Source: Streptomyces sp. PH10-H1 (lineage in GTDB: Bacteria > Actinomycetota > Actinomycetes > Streptomycetales > Streptomycetaceae). From it: a DNA stretch of 64,000 bases. Location: assembly GCF_030063355.1 (NCBI RefSeq), contig NZ_JASISZ010000008.1, forward strand, positions 91,826-155,825, read 5' to 3'. Shown piece by piece: positions 16,263-25,094 of this stretch (positions are counted from its first letter, which is position 1; every line of letters begins with the position of its first letter). Under the pieces are notes generated by a model that was given only the letters and a program-made list of their open reading frames with translations, was not told where the DNA came from and did not search any database. A program made the position numbers and the translations under genes.

Positions 16263-17693
16263 ATGCGCCGAGCAAAGATCGTTTGCACCCTGGGTCCCGC
16301 CGTCGACTCCTACGACCAGCTCAAGACGCTGGCCGAAGCCGGCATGAACGTGGCCCGTTTCAACTTCAGCCACGGCACTCACGCCGAGCACGAGGAGCGC
16401 TACCAGCGGGTGCGCAAGGTCTCGGAGGAGACCGGCCGTGCGATCGGCGTCCTCGCCGACCTGCAGGGCCCCAAGATCCGCCTCGCCAAGTTCGCCGACG
16501 GCCCCGTCGAGCTGGTCTCGGGTGACGAGTTCACCATCACCGCCGAGGACGTCCCCGGCGACCGGACCATCTGCGGCACCACCTACAAGGGCCTGCCGGG
16601 CGACGTCAGCAAGGGCGACCCGATCCTGATCAACGACGGAAACGTCGCGCTGCGGGTCATCGAGGTCAGCGGGCCGCAGGTGCGCTGTCTGGTCGTCGAG
16701 GGCGGAGTGATCTCCGACCACAAGGGCATCAACCTTCCCGGCGCGGCCGTGAACGTCCCGGCGCTGTCCGAGAAGGACATCGAGGACCTGCGCTTCGCAC
16801 TGGCGATGGGCGTCGACATGGTCGCGCTGTCCTTCGTCCGCGACGCCTCCGACGTCAAGGACGTCCACCGCGTGATGGACGAGGAGGGCCGCCGCGTCCC
16901 CGTCATCGCCAAGGTGGAGAAGCCGCAGGCGGTCGACAACATGGAGGCCGTGGTCATGGCCTTCGACGCGGTCATGGTCGCCCGCGGCGACCTCGCCGTG
17001 GAGTATCCACTGGAGCGGGTGCCGGTCGTCCAGAAGCGGCTCATCGAGCTGTGCCGCCGCAACGCCAAGCCGGTGATCGTCGCGACCCAGATGATGGAGT
17101 CGATGATCACCAACTCGCGGCCGACCCGCGCCGAGGCGTCCGACGTCGCCAACGCGATCCTCGACGGCGCCGACGCGGTCATGCTGTCCGCCGAGTCCTC
17201 CGTGGGCAAGTACCCGATCGACACGGTCAAGACGATGTCCCGCATCGTCGAGGCCGCCGAGGAGGAACTGCTCAAGCGCGGCCTGCAGCCGCTCGCGCCC
17301 GGCAAGAAGCCGCGCACCCAGGGTGGCGCCGTCGCCCGCGCCGCGGCCGAGCTCGCCGACTTCCTGGACGCCAAGACCCTGGTCGCGTTCACCCAGTCCG
17401 GCGACACCGCCCGCCGGCTGGCCCGCTACCGCGTCCCGGCCCCGGTGCTGGCCTTCACCACCGACCCCTCGACCCGTAACCAGCTCACGCTGACCTGGGG
17501 CGTCGAGACGTACGTGGTCCCCTTCGTCGACAACACAGACGCCATGGTCGAGGTCGTCGACGGCGAGATGCTGAAGCTCAAGGAGTACAACGCGGGCGAC
17601 ACGGTGATCATCACCGCCGGATCGCCCCCCGGCGTCCCCGGCACCACCAACATGGTCCGGGTCCACCACCTGGGCGGCGACCAGCGCGCGTAG
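16263..17693 (+). CDS. pyk: Pyruvate kinase
   Basis: 476 residues: phosphoenolpyruvate plus ADP to pyruvate plus ATP. Motifs seen: MRRAKIVCTLGPA, MNVARFNFSHG, DLQGPKIRL, the active-site stretch VIAKVEKPQAVDNM, MVARGDLAVE, and ATQMMESMI with the PTRAEASDVANA stretch. The C-terminal allosteric domain is complete. A TAGGAT −10 element lies 7 bases before the ATG, suggesting a near-leaderless transcript. A strong terminator follows. Probably the second of two pyk isozymes usual in Streptomyces. Confidence 0.96.
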   Translation: MRRAKIVCTLGPAVDSYDQLKTLAEAGMNVARFNFSHGTHAEHEERYQRVRKVSEETGRAIGVLADLQGPKIRLAKFADGPVELVSGDEFTITAEDVPGDRTICGTTYKGLPGDVSKGDPILINDGNVALRVIEVSGPQVRCLVVEGGVISDHKGINLPGAAVNVPALSEKDIEDLRFALAMGVDMVALSFVRDASDVKDVHRVMDEEGRRVPVIAKVEKPQAVDNMEAVVMAFDAVMVARGDLAVEYPLERVPVVQKRLIELCRRNAKPVIVATQMMESMITNSRPTRAEASDVANAILDGADAVMLSAESSVGKYPIDTVKTMSRIVEAAEEELLKRGLQPLAPGKKPRTQGGAVARAAAELADFLDAKTLVAFTQSGDTARRLARYRVPAPVLAFTTDPSTRNQLTLTWGVETYVVPFVDNTDAMVEVVDGEMLKLKEYNAGDTVIITAGSPPGVPGTTNMVRVHHLGGDQRA

Positions 17694-17708
17694 CGCCGGT
17701 GTGCCACG

Positions 17709-17757
17709 CGCCGAGGGCGCCAATTCCCTTGCTGGGGTTGGCGCCCTCGGCGTTTTT
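17709..17757 (+). terminator. Rho-independent terminator after pyk
   Basis: A 14-base arm CGCCGAGGGCGCCA (17709-17722) pairs with TGGCGCCCTCGGCG (17739-17752), followed directly by TTTTT. One of the clearest intrinsic terminators in the window. Confidence 0.92.
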
Positions 17758-17806
17758 GCGGCTCCCGGACGGGTCTGTACGGGTACTTCCTTACGGGTAC
17801 TTCCCT

Positions 17807-19063
17807 CTACGGGTACGTGCCCCGGGTGATCGTCGAGCGCATGTTGCTGATGTGGAGCGTGCCGCCGAACTGGCCGGCCTGGCGGATCTTGACGTTGGTG
17901 AAGACCGCCAGGGGGACGTTGATCGGGGGCGGGGTGTCGGGGCTGAAGGTGACCGGGATGAGGCCGAAGAGGTTGCCCTTCAGCTCCTCGGTGTACATGG
18001 TCACCGTGCCGTTCTGGATCGTCGACGTCGTGCCGGGGCCCTGCACGTGGTAGAGCTCCCCGTTGGCGCTGACGATCTGGTGCAGGTCCTTGATGTCCAG
18101 CGATGACGCGGTGAACTTCAGGACCTTCTTCACCACGCCGCCGGCCGTCTTGACCGTGACGATGCCCTTGTAGTCCAGGCCCTTCAGCGTCAGCACGCTG
18201 GACTCCAGGAACCACGGCTGGTCCGGGAGCGGAGCCGGGGTCTGCTCGTACTGCGCGTTGGCCAGTGCCTTGGCGTCGTGGGTCGGGCACGGGAACGGCG
18301 TCTTGCCGTCCGCCGAGCTCGGGGTGGCCGACGGCGTGGCGGTGGCGGACTTAGCCGCCGCCAGGGCCTTCGCCGCCTTGTCCTGAGCGGCCTTGGTGAC
18401 CTCAGCGGTCTTGCCCGGCGTGGCGGACGGGGACTCCGACGACGTCGGCACCGGCGCCTTGCTCGGGCTCGTGCTCGGCGCGGTCGTGGGCGCTGTGGTG
18501 GGCGCCGTCGTCGGAGCCGTCGTCGGAGCGGCCGGCTTGATGCCGAGGAGATCCTTGAGCACATCGCCGACACCCAGCGGGTCCAGCGGGTTGACGGTCT
18601 TCGTCGGGCTCGGCGTCGCGGCCGGGCTCGTACTGGTGCTGGGCACGGCCTTGGCTGCGGCCTTCGCGGCAGCATCGGCTGCGGCCTGCGGGTCGGCCGC
18701 GCTCGCGGACGGGCTCGGCGAGGAGCTCGGCTTCGTGCTCGGCGTGGCGCTCGGCGTGACGCTCTCCGACGCGGTCGGCTTCGGGCTCTTCGTCGTGGCC
18801 GTGGCGCCCGGAGCAGGCGTGTCGGACTGCGTGACGCACGGACCGGGCGCGTACGGGTTCTTCGGCATCTCGTCGGCCAGCGCGAGATGCGGCGTTATGC
18901 CCATGCCCATCAGTACCGCCGTGGGCATCGCGGCGATGGCTATCGCCTTGCCCGCGGGCATCTGCAACTTGGTGAACAGGGATCTTCTCGGCGCCGCGTG
19001 ACGCGGCGCCACTCTCGTACGGGATCCGTCGCTGTCGGCCGGCTGGGCCTCGTCACCCCGCAC
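17807..19063 (-). CDS. Secreted or anchored Ser/Thr/Pro-rich protein of the DUF6230-DUF6114 operon
   Basis: 418 residues. A basic N-terminus is followed by one hydrophobic segment (about 38-62, AIAIAAMPTAVLMGMGI) that could be a signal or anchor. A long Ser/Thr/Pro/Ala linker (about 80-270) includes four TAPT repeats. The C-terminal domain (about 290-418) is beta-rich (TLKGLDYKGIVTV ... LHISNMRSTITRG) and not recognised. The start is GTG 19063, because GGGAGG sits 4 bases before it and it overlaps the upstream stop by 11 bases. It is the last gene of the operon. It is probably an envelope-exposed partner of the two upstream proteins; the function is unknown. Confidence 0.75.
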   Translation of the reverse strand: MRGDEAQPADSDGSRTRVAPRHAAPRRSLFTKLQMPAGKAIAIAAMPTAVLMGMGITPHLALADEMPKNPYAPGPCVTQSDTPAPGATATTKSPKPTASESVTPSATPSTKPSSSPSPSASAADPQAAADAAAKAAAKAVPSTSTSPAATPSPTKTVNPLDPLGVGDVLKDLLGIKPAAPTTAPTTAPTTAPTTAPSTSPSKAPVPTSSESPSATPGKTAEVTKAAQDKAAKALAAAKSATATPSATPSSADGKTPFPCPTHDAKALANAQYEQTPAPLPDQPWFLESSVLTLKGLDYKGIVTVKTAGGVVKKVLKFTASSLDIKDLHQIVSANGELYHVQGPGTTSTIQNGTVTMYTEELKGNLFGLIPVTFSPDTPPPINVPLAVFTNVKIRQAGQFGGTLHISNMRSTITRGTYP

Positions 19064-19622
19064 GGTGCCTCCCATTGTCATTGGTGGTCTCTTCGTCCGC
19101 TCCGGCGCCCGGCGACACCGCGTGCTTCTCCAGCTGCGGACGGGACTGCGGTTCCGCGTGGCCGCCGTCCGCCGTATCGTCCGGCAGCTCGGCCGACTGA
19201 ACCGGTTCCGCCGCAGGAACACCGGGCGCCCATGCGATAGCGAGCGCGCCTCCGAACAATCCCAGCAGGAAGCCGATCAGGAAACCACCGAAGTTGGACA
19301 CCGGGATCGACACGAGTGACAGCAGGATCGCGGCAACACCCGCGAATATCCGTACGAGTGGCTGGAACCACATGGTCAGGCCGAGCACCATCAGCAGGAT
19401 GCCGATAACCAGTGAGCCCGCACCGGCCGTGGTCGACATCCGTACGGTGAGCTGGCCGAGGGTCATGTTCGCGTACGGGAAGTACGCGATGGGGATCCCG
19501 CCCAGGATGGTCAGCAGACCTGCCCAGAACGGCCGCTGCCAACGCCAGGCGCGGAAGTGCGAGCGGACTGCTTGCTGGAAGGTCGGTTCGTGGTCACTCA
19601 GCCCTGGCGACTCGGCACTCAT
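19053..19622 (-). CDS. DUF6114 family membrane protein
   Basis: 189 residues. Four hydrophobic segments lie between about residues 30 and 130 (PFWAGLLTILGGIPIAYFPY; GSLVIGILLMVLGLTMWF; AGVAAILLSLVSIPVS; GFLIGFLLGLFGGALAIAW). A hydrophilic Ala/Glu-rich cytoplasmic tail follows. It resembles the actinomycete DUF6114 family, usually encoded next to a DUF6230 protein, as here. The biochemical role is unknown. It is the middle gene of a three-gene − strand operon. Confidence 0.8.
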   Translation of the reverse strand: MSAESPGLSDHEPTFQQAVRSHFRAWRWQRPFWAGLLTILGGIPIAYFPYANMTLGQLTVRMSTTAGAGSLVIGILLMVLGLTMWFQPLVRIFAGVAAILLSLVSIPVSNFGGFLIGFLLGLFGGALAIAWAPGVPAAEPVQSAELPDDTADGGHAEPQSRPQLEKHAVSPGAGADEETTNDNGRHRAG

Positions 19623-19711
19623 GGAACAGCTCCCTGGGACTGGCTTTTGCGCAAGAAAGTTGGAGGCCAGGCCGGGTGCGGGACGATCCCCGCACCCGGC
19701 CTGTCACGTGC

Positions 19712-20356
19712 CTAGTAGCACTCGTGGACGCCGGCCTTGACCGACATGCTGAGGCCCTTCAGCTTGAAGGTGCCCGCGCTGGTCGCCCAGGCGGTCTGCT
19801 TCACGTCGGTCAGGGTGGCCACACGGGCTTCCTGCGCGAAGCTGTTCGGGAGGGCCGGCCCACCCTGGCCGGGCGTAGTCGCCGGGCCCTGGGCCTTGTT
19901 GGTCGAACCGGCCGCGACACCGATGTTGATGTCCTTGAACTCGGCATCTGCGTCAAGCTGGTTCAGGTCGATGTACAGGTTGTCGGCCTCGACCCGCTTA
20001 TTGGGGTCGCTGGCGCCGTCCGTGCCCGCGTGGAGGTTCAGCGAGACACTGCCGAATCCCGGGACGGGAACGACCACGGACTGGCACATCTTGGTGATGT
20101 AGGCCTTCTTGAACCCAGAGACCGCGACCGGCTCCGGGGCACCGCCGGCCTTGGCGTCAAGGCCGCCGTACTGAACGAAGCCCTCGCCGTCAAGCCTGTC
20201 TGCGGAGACCTTGAAACTCTGGCCGGACACCGCGAACGACGCGGCGAGCGCGCCCTGTGCGAGCGCCATGCCGATCACTGCCGTGGCAGCGACACTCGGC
20301 ACCATGACTACGGCGAACCGCTTCCACTTGGTGCCGCCTCTAACGACCGACTCCAT
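19712..20356 (-). CDS. DUF6230 family secreted protein
   Basis: 214 residues. A basic N-terminus (GGTKWKRF) precedes an uncleaved-or-cleaved signal segment (about 14-38, ending GALAASFAVSG). A Gly/Val/Asp-rich extracellular domain follows, with two Cys residues (one in MCQSVVV, one in the C-terminal HECY). It is recognised as DUF6230 by its SFAVSGQSFKVSADRL opening. AGGAGG precedes the ATG. It is the first gene of the operon with DUF6114 and the Ser/Pro-rich protein; likely an exported envelope factor of unknown activity. Confidence 0.8.
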   Translation of the reverse strand: MESVVRGGTKWKRFAVVMVPSVAATAVIGMALAQGALAASFAVSGQSFKVSADRLDGEGFVQYGGLDAKAGGAPEPVAVSGFKKAYITKMCQSVVVPVPGFGSVSLNLHAGTDGASDPNKRVEADNLYIDLNQLDADAEFKDINIGVAAGSTNKAQGPATTPGQGGPALPNSFAQEARVATLTDVKQTAWATSAGTFKLKGLSMSVKAGVHECY

Positions 20357-20955
20357 GACTTTCCTCCTGATCGGACGTACACATCCGGCCGGATATGGAG
20401 ATCCGGGGCCGGGATGGGAGAAGAGCTACGTCCTCGGGAAAGGGAGCGCCGTCATCGACAGCCGGCCCGCGGGTACGCGGACGGCAATGTCCGAATCATC
20501 AGCGATCACCCCCGAGCGACAACCACTGGCCACGCTCTCGCGCAACCTGCTGGACAGGCTCTGCTGGGTGGGCAGAGACCCCCCTGTCCGGAAGCGGTGA
20601 CAGGTGCCGACCACTCCCACTCGGTGGGGACCCTCCCCCAGCTCTCACTGAGGTGCCCCTGCTGTACCGACTGGATGCCGGGCGGTGAGGGCGTAGGACC
20701 GAGCTTGGCCGATGGTGGTCCATTCGCAGCCGCTGCACAAGAGGTGTCGTTACCAGCGAGTAACGGAAGGATGTCGGCAGGGCGATCAGCAAACGCCGCG
20801 ATGTCACGCAGAGTAATTGCGCTGAGGGTGTGAACATCCGACAAGGCGGAAGATAGCGGCAGAAAGGAGTGCCACTCTCTTACCGGAAGTAACAGCGACC
20901 GCACTTCATCACGATTGCGTAAAGTGCGGTCGCCGTATCGCTAAATCATCAGCGG
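20357..20955. other. Intergenic region upstream of the DUF6230 operon
   Basis: About 600 bases with no convincing gene on either strand. Close to DUF6230 is a 12-bp palindrome ATCCGGCCGGAT (20383-20394), 27 bases before its start. Near the other end is a terminator-like hairpin for the co-chaperone gene. The middle shows relaxed codon bias and scattered open frames. Confidence 0.5.
20895..20933 (-). terminator. Terminator-like hairpin after co-chaperone gene
   Basis: GCGACCGCACTT (20895-20906) pairs perfectly with AAGTGCGGTCGC (20922-20933) around a 15-base loop, just past the − strand stop at 20956. Confidence 0.65.
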
Positions 20956-21930
20956 TCAGAACAGTACGCGGGCCAGTGCGACACGCGCTGTAACCACTCG
21001 CGGGTCGTCCGTACCAATGACGTCGAAGAGCTCCAGGAGCCGCAGCCGTGCCGCGTCCCGGTCGTCACCGGCCGTGCGGCGCACGGTGTCCACGAGTCGC
21101 CCGAAGGCGTCCTCGACATGTCCGCCGACGAGGTCGAGATCCGCGGCTGCCAGCTGCGCCGCCACATCGGCGGGGTTGTCGGCGGCGGCCTTGCGGACCG
21201 CCTGCTGATCGGCGTCCTGCACACGCTGCAACAGTTCGGCCTGAGCCAGGCCGAGCTTGGCCTCGGCGTTGGCCGGCTCGTCGGCCAGCACATTCCGGTA
21301 CGCCTGGACGGCGCCGCCCAGATCGCCCGCGTCCAGCGCGTCATGCGCGGCGGACAGCGCCAGCTCCTGCGGAGTGGCGGGCCGGGGCGGCGGCGGAGCG
21401 GCGGCGGCCGGGGCCGCGCCCCGCTCGACCGGGGTGCCGACGATGCCGAACCGCTGCTCGCCGACGGCGATCAGCTGGTCCAGCACCTCGCGGACCTGGT
21501 CGTCGGGGGCCGCACCCTGGAAGAGGGGCATCGCCTGTCCGGCGAGCACCGCGAAGACGGCGGGCACGCCCTGGGCGCCGAACTGCTGGAACAGCAGCTG
21601 GTTGGCGTAGACATCGGCGCGGGCGAGGAGGAACCGGCCGGCGTACTCGGCGACCAGCCGCTCCAGCACCTCGTTGAGCTGTTTGCTCTGCTCGGCCTGT
21701 TCGGCCCAGAAGCTGATGACGACCGGGACCTCGGCGGAGCGCTGGAGCACTTCGCTCTCGAAGGTCTCCTCGGTGACATCGATAACGAGCGGGGAGGCGG
21801 CTGACGGGGCGGGGGCGCCGGCGTCCTGCCGTTGCGCCCTGGCCTGTTCGGCCTTCGCCTTGGCCTCACCGGCCGCCTTCAGCGCGGCGAGGTCGACCAC
21901 GCCGCTCATGGACATGTTCCGTGGCTGCAT
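20956..21930 (-). CDS. Thioredoxin-fold/TPR co-chaperone (YbbN/CnoX-like)
   Basis: 324 residues. A short N-terminal tail (MQPRNMSMSG) precedes a thioredoxin-like domain (about 50-165). The CxxC site is degenerate: FWAEQAEQSKQL replaces the WC[GP]PC stretch, so there is no disulfide chemistry. TPR-like helices fill the C-terminus (about 190-320, ALDAGDLGGAVQAYRNVL). This is the tripartite layout of CnoX/YbbN proteins, which hand unfolding clients to DnaK/GroEL. The ATG at 21930 is chosen because GGAGG lies upstream and the family starts with this Met-rich lead. It is a single transcription unit. Confidence 0.85.
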   Translation of the reverse strand: MQPRNMSMSGVVDLAALKAAGEAKAKAEQARAQRQDAGAPAPSAASPLVIDVTEETFESEVLQRSAEVPVVISFWAEQAEQSKQLNEVLERLVAEYAGRFLLARADVYANQLLFQQFGAQGVPAVFAVLAGQAMPLFQGAAPDDQVREVLDQLIAVGEQRFGIVGTPVERGAAPAAAAPPPPRPATPQELALSAAHDALDAGDLGGAVQAYRNVLADEPANAEAKLGLAQAELLQRVQDADQQAVRKAAADNPADVAAQLAAADLDLVGGHVEDAFGRLVDTVRRTAGDDRDAARLRLLELFDVIGTDDPRVVTARVALARVLF

Positions 21931-22205
21931 GAGGTCAATCCTCCCCCCTCGTCGTAAAAAAGTGTGAACGGCCCCGGCCACTCCGCAGGAATGCGGAACC
22001 GCCGGGAGCCTCCACCGCTGTTCAAGAGTGTCCTTCTCGGCGTGGGTCCCCACCTGCGCCAGTGGTCATCGCTCTTTCGCTACGAGTCGTAGCGTAACTC
22101 GTCCATGTCCGGTCCCCGCAAGCCCCAACCCTGCGGACCGGCGTGATCCCGGTCACTGGAGCGGCCACGGGCCACCGGGACGTACTGGGCGGTATGGTCC
22201 CAGCC

Positions 22206-22826
22206 ATGCACAACGGCACGTCACCGAAGAAGACCGGCCGCCCACGCAGCGCCGACGCCGACCGCGCGATCCTGGACGCCACCCGGGCCGTCCTGGTCGA
22301 ACTCGGCTGGGGCAAGCTGACGATGGGCGATGTCGCCACCCGCGCCGGCGTCGCCAAGACCACCCTCTACCGCCGCTGGGCGGGCAAGAGCGAGCTGGTC
22401 GTCGACGCGGTCGCGGTGCTCTTCGACGAGCTGGAGCTGCCCGACCGGGGAAGTCTCCAGGCCGATATCGAGGGCGTGGTGCAGCAATTCGCGGCGCTGC
22501 TGGCGCTCCCGGAGGCCAGGACCGCCCTGATGGCCGTGGTCGCCGAGTCCACCCACGACGAGGCGCTGCGGCTGCGGATCCGCGAGGCCGTCGTGGACCG
22601 GCAGAAGCGGCTCGTGGTGCTCGGCCGCCGGCGCGCCCAGGAACGCGGCGAACTCCCGCCGGACGGGCCCGACGGCGCGGACACCGCCACCCAGATCGAC
22701 CTCATCTTCGACGTCATCGCGGGCGCCGTCGTGCACCGCGCCCTGGTCAGCGGCGAGCCGGTCGACGCGGCCTGGGCCCGGACCTTCTCCACCCTGCTGC
22801 TCGGCGGCCTGGCCGCGTTCCGCTGA
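22206..22826 (+). CDS. TetR-family transcriptional regulator
   Basis: 206 residues. The N-terminal HTH (about 13-60) reads AILDATRAVLVELGWGKLTM, then VATRAGVAKTTLYRRW. The C-terminal helical ligand/dimer domain resembles TetR_C_11-type repressors. ATG 22206 is picked over upstream in-frame starts because it matches the usual Ser/Lys-rich lead before the HTH. It is divergent from the co-chaperone gene. A decayed toxin-antitoxin remnant begins right after its stop. Confidence 0.88.
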   Translation: MHNGTSPKKTGRPRSADADRAILDATRAVLVELGWGKLTMGDVATRAGVAKTTLYRRWAGKSELVVDAVAVLFDELELPDRGSLQADIEGVVQQFAALLALPEARTALMAVVAESTHDEALRLRIREAVVDRQKRLVVLGRRRAQERGELPPDGPDGADTATQIDLIFDVIAGAVVHRALVSGEPVDAAWARTFSTLLLGGLAAFR

Positions 22827-22840
22827 TCACTTCACGCTTC

Positions 22841-22936
22841 GTGGAGCGGGCCAAGCGGACCAGAAAGCTCTGCGAGGCCGAACACGGTCCCGGTCATGAC
22901 GAATTCACGCGCAACGTCACGAGAGGAGAGACCTGA
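22841..22936 (+). pseudogene. C-terminal remnant of a RelE/HigB-type toxin
   Basis: About 31 codons (VERAKRTRKLCEAEH ... TRNVTRGET) ending in TGA at 22934-22936, which overlaps the next gene's ATG as TGATG. The charged C-terminus and the stop/start overlap onto an XRE-type gene match the 3' end of RelE/HigB-like toxin genes from memory. The catalytic N-terminal two thirds are missing; the preceding sequence is the TetR gene. Homology is by eye only. Confidence 0.45.
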
Positions 22937-23265
22937 TGAACCACACGCGCTGGAAGCTCGCCCGCGAACGGAAGATCACCGCAAGCCACACCGAATCCCC
23001 CGAGGTCAAGGCGCTGCGCATCAATCCGCATGGCTTTCGATCTCGGCCAGGCGGTTTCGACCGGCGCACCGAACTGGGCCTCTCCCAGACCGGACTCGCC
23101 AGGCTGGCACACATGACGCAGCCGCCTATCTCCAAACTCGAACTCGGCGGAACCATCCCGACGCTCCCTCTCCTGGTCCGCCTCGCCACGGTCCTGGACG
23201 CGTCGCTGAACATCGCCCTGGATGGCAACGCCGCCGACGTCGTCTTCACCCCCCACGCAGCCTGA
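22936..23265 (+). CDS. XRE antitoxin-like HTH protein with a shifted segment
   Basis: 109 residues, preceded by GAGGAGAG. The HTH_3 domain spans about residues 47-100 (RRTELGLSQTGLARLAHM ... ISKLELGG). The N-terminal part (MNHTRWKLARERK) is typical of HigA/XRE antitoxins that follow RelE-type toxins. Oddity: residues about 30-42 (RINPHGFRSRPGGF) are unlike the family, while the +1 frame across 23030-23055 reads AFDLGQAV, which is the expected linker. Two compensating single-base indels would explain this. The protein may bind DNA, but its toxin partner is broken. Confidence 0.65.
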   Translation: MNHTRWKLARERKITASHTESPEVKALRINPHGFRSRPGGFDRRTELGLSQTGLARLAHMTQPPISKLELGGTIPTLPLLVRLATVLDASLNIALDGNAADVVFTPHAA

Positions 23266-23290
23266 TCCGTCGCGCCCCGCCGCGCGCCTG

Positions 23291-23412
23291 ATGGAACCGG
23301 CGGACGAGTTCACGGCGGTTCTGCACCATCCGGACGGCCGGCTCCTCCAGCTGCGCGAGCATCCGGATCAGGGTCGTCTTCCGCAATGCTCGCGTCGTAG
23401 CGCCACCGGCGC
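23291..23412 (+). other. Possible small frameshifted gene remnant
   Basis: Frame from ATG 23291 reads MEPADEFTAVLHHPDGRL and LLQLREHPD, then the coherent reading jumps one frame (IRVVFRNARVVAPP). This looks like a decayed short gene, not noise, but no family is recognised. It sits between the antitoxin-like gene and the XRE-DUF5753 remnant. Confidence 0.25.
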
Positions 23413-24222
23413 CTACGGCGCACCCGCAGTGGTGGACGCGGCTTCGTCGCCGGCCTTCACGGCCCGGAGCAGGTCGCGCGTCCTACCCGGCTTGAGCGCG
23501 GACCCCTCCATGCGGTCCAGTACGGACCGGTACCAATGTAGAAGCGCCTCGGCGTCGAGAAACTCACAGCTGTGATCGGTGTCGAGTTCCACCGTGTCCA
23601 GCTGCGCCACCGGGCCGTAGGCGTAGGTGATCGGCTGGCCGGACGGAGTGAAGGACGTGCTCCCGAAAGGGATCGCCAGGATTGAGATGTGTTCGTGCTC
23701 ACTCATCTCCATAAGGTGGCCGAGCTGAGCACGCGCTGTATCGGGCCCGCCCAGCCCCATGCGCAGCGCGGCCTCATGGATGATCACGGAGTACGGAACC
23801 GGATCTTCCCGGAAGAGGATCTCCTGCCGCTTGATCCGGAACGAGACCTGGTGTTCCACCTCATGCGGCCGGAGCATCGGGACGCTCTCGCGAATCGTCG
23901 CGCGGGCGTGATCGACGGTTTGGAGCAGCCCCGGCATGTGAATCGCCACGGCGACCCGCATCGCTGTTGAGTGGTGCTCCATCTCGGCCAGGTCGAGCAG
24001 CCCGACGGGGAACGTTTCCCGGTACTCCTCCCACCAGCCGCGCACTCGCTTTCCGGTCATCGCAACGAGTGCCTCGATCAGATCTTCGCCGAAGCAGTTG
24101 TAGCCGAGGGCCATCGCGCGCACCCGGTCGGCGCTCACCGGGTGCCGACCCGATTCGATGTTGCTGATGCGTGACTGGTTGACGCCGAAGAGGGACGCGG
24201 CAGCGGTAGCGGACAACCCCGC
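23413..24222 (-). pseudogene. XRE-DUF5753 regulator lacking its N-terminus
   Basis: About 270 codons. The remaining HTH starts at AGLSATAAASLFGVNQ and continues SRISNIESGRHPVSADRV; the usual first 20-25 residues with helix 1 are gone. DUF5753 follows with the hallmark MPGLLQTVDHARA. There is no own start codon: the frame runs without a stop back into an unrelated Ala-rich segment, so any product would be a chimera of up to 385 residues from GTG 24570. Intact relatives are paired with DUF397 proteins, and one lies at 25095-25256. Called a pseudogene because of the lost start. Confidence 0.7.
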
Positions 24223-24223
24223 G

Positions 24224-24566
24224 CTCGGCCCGGGCGGCCGCGTCCTGCGCTTGCGCGGCGGCTTCGCGGGCGTTGGCGGCGGCTGTTTCGGCGGTGGTGG
24301 CGTCCGTTTCGGCCTTGTCTGCGATGCCGCGGGCGGTACCCGCTCGTCATCCTCAGCCGCGGTGGCGGCACCTCGGGCGGAGGCGGCGTCCTGTTCGGCG
24401 TCGGTGGCAGCGCTGCGCGCTTGGCTGGCGTAGCCGCCGGCGGTGTCGGAGGCGGTCGCTGCGGCGGCCGCGTCGTCGGTGGCCTGCTGGTTGTAGGCGA
24501 CCGTGTGGGCTTCCGCGGTGACGGCGGCCTTGGCAGCGGTCGCGGCCTCTGCAGCAGAGCTCTGGT
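24224..24566 (-). pseudogene. Ala-rich helical-repeat (ALF-like) gene fragment
   Basis: On the − strand from 24566 the sequence encodes an Ala-rich repeat ([40 protein letters not shown]) characteristic of ALF-repeat/polymorphic-toxin-type secreted proteins. Near 24340 the reading shifts frame: the repeat continues (IADKAETDATTAETAAANAR, EAAAQAQDAAARAER) in the +2 frame up to the XRE junction near 24224. Both ends are abrupt. It is an internal fragment without start, stop or signal, consistent with an ancestral deletion-fusion. Confidence 0.6.
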
Positions 24567-25028
24567 ACACCCGTCCTCGTCCTCACGGCGCCCGGCTCGG
24601 TGAGCGAACGGGTCGGCGGCCTGGACGCGGGCGCCGACGATTACCTTGTCAAGCCCTTCACGCTGGGCGAACTGCTGGCCCGGCTGCGGGCGCTGCTGCG
24701 CCGGGCCGCGCCCGGGGGCGCGGCGGAGCCGGAGCTCTCCTACGCGGATCTGGTCGTCCAGCCGGCCGCCCGCACCGGCAGCAGGGGCGGCCGACCGCTG
24801 GAGTTCAGCCGCACCGAGTTCGCGCTGCTGGAACTGCTGCTGCGAAATCCCGGCCAGGTGCTGCCGCGCGAGGTCATCCTGGAGCGGGTCTGGGGTCGCG
24901 ACTTCGGCCCTGACTCCAACTCCCTGGCCGTCTACATCGGATATCTGCGGCGGAAGCTGGAGGCGGGCGGCGAGCCGCGGCTCGTCCAGACGGTGCACGG
25001 CGTCGGCTACCGCCTGGACCTCGGGTGA
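24564..25028 (+). pseudogene. OmpR-family response regulator lacking the first half of the receiver
   Basis: The reading starts abruptly at [17 protein letters not shown], the alpha3/beta4 part of a receiver, with [10 protein letters not shown] carrying the conserved Lys. A complete winged-helix DNA-binding domain follows ([13 protein letters not shown] ... [10 protein letters not shown]). The acidic pocket and phospho-Asp are missing. A GTG at 24600 could start a truncated 142-residue product. The left boundary coincides with the start of the Ala-rich fragment at about 24566, marking a junction. No sensor kinase is adjacent. Confidence 0.8.
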
Positions 25029-25094
25029 CGGGGTCGCGGGGCCGGGTGTCAGCACAGCGGATCGAGAGCGTGACCCACCCCCCGTCCCCACGCC

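Noticed and set aside
20426..20904. Several open frames in the 600-base gap upstream of DUF6230
   Set aside because: They lack a ribosome site, show poor third-position GC and encode no recognisable domain; one runs against the terminator hairpin.
22827..22935. Separate gene between TetR and the XRE-like gene
   Set aside because: Too short and without its own start or ribosome site; best explained as a toxin gene tail.
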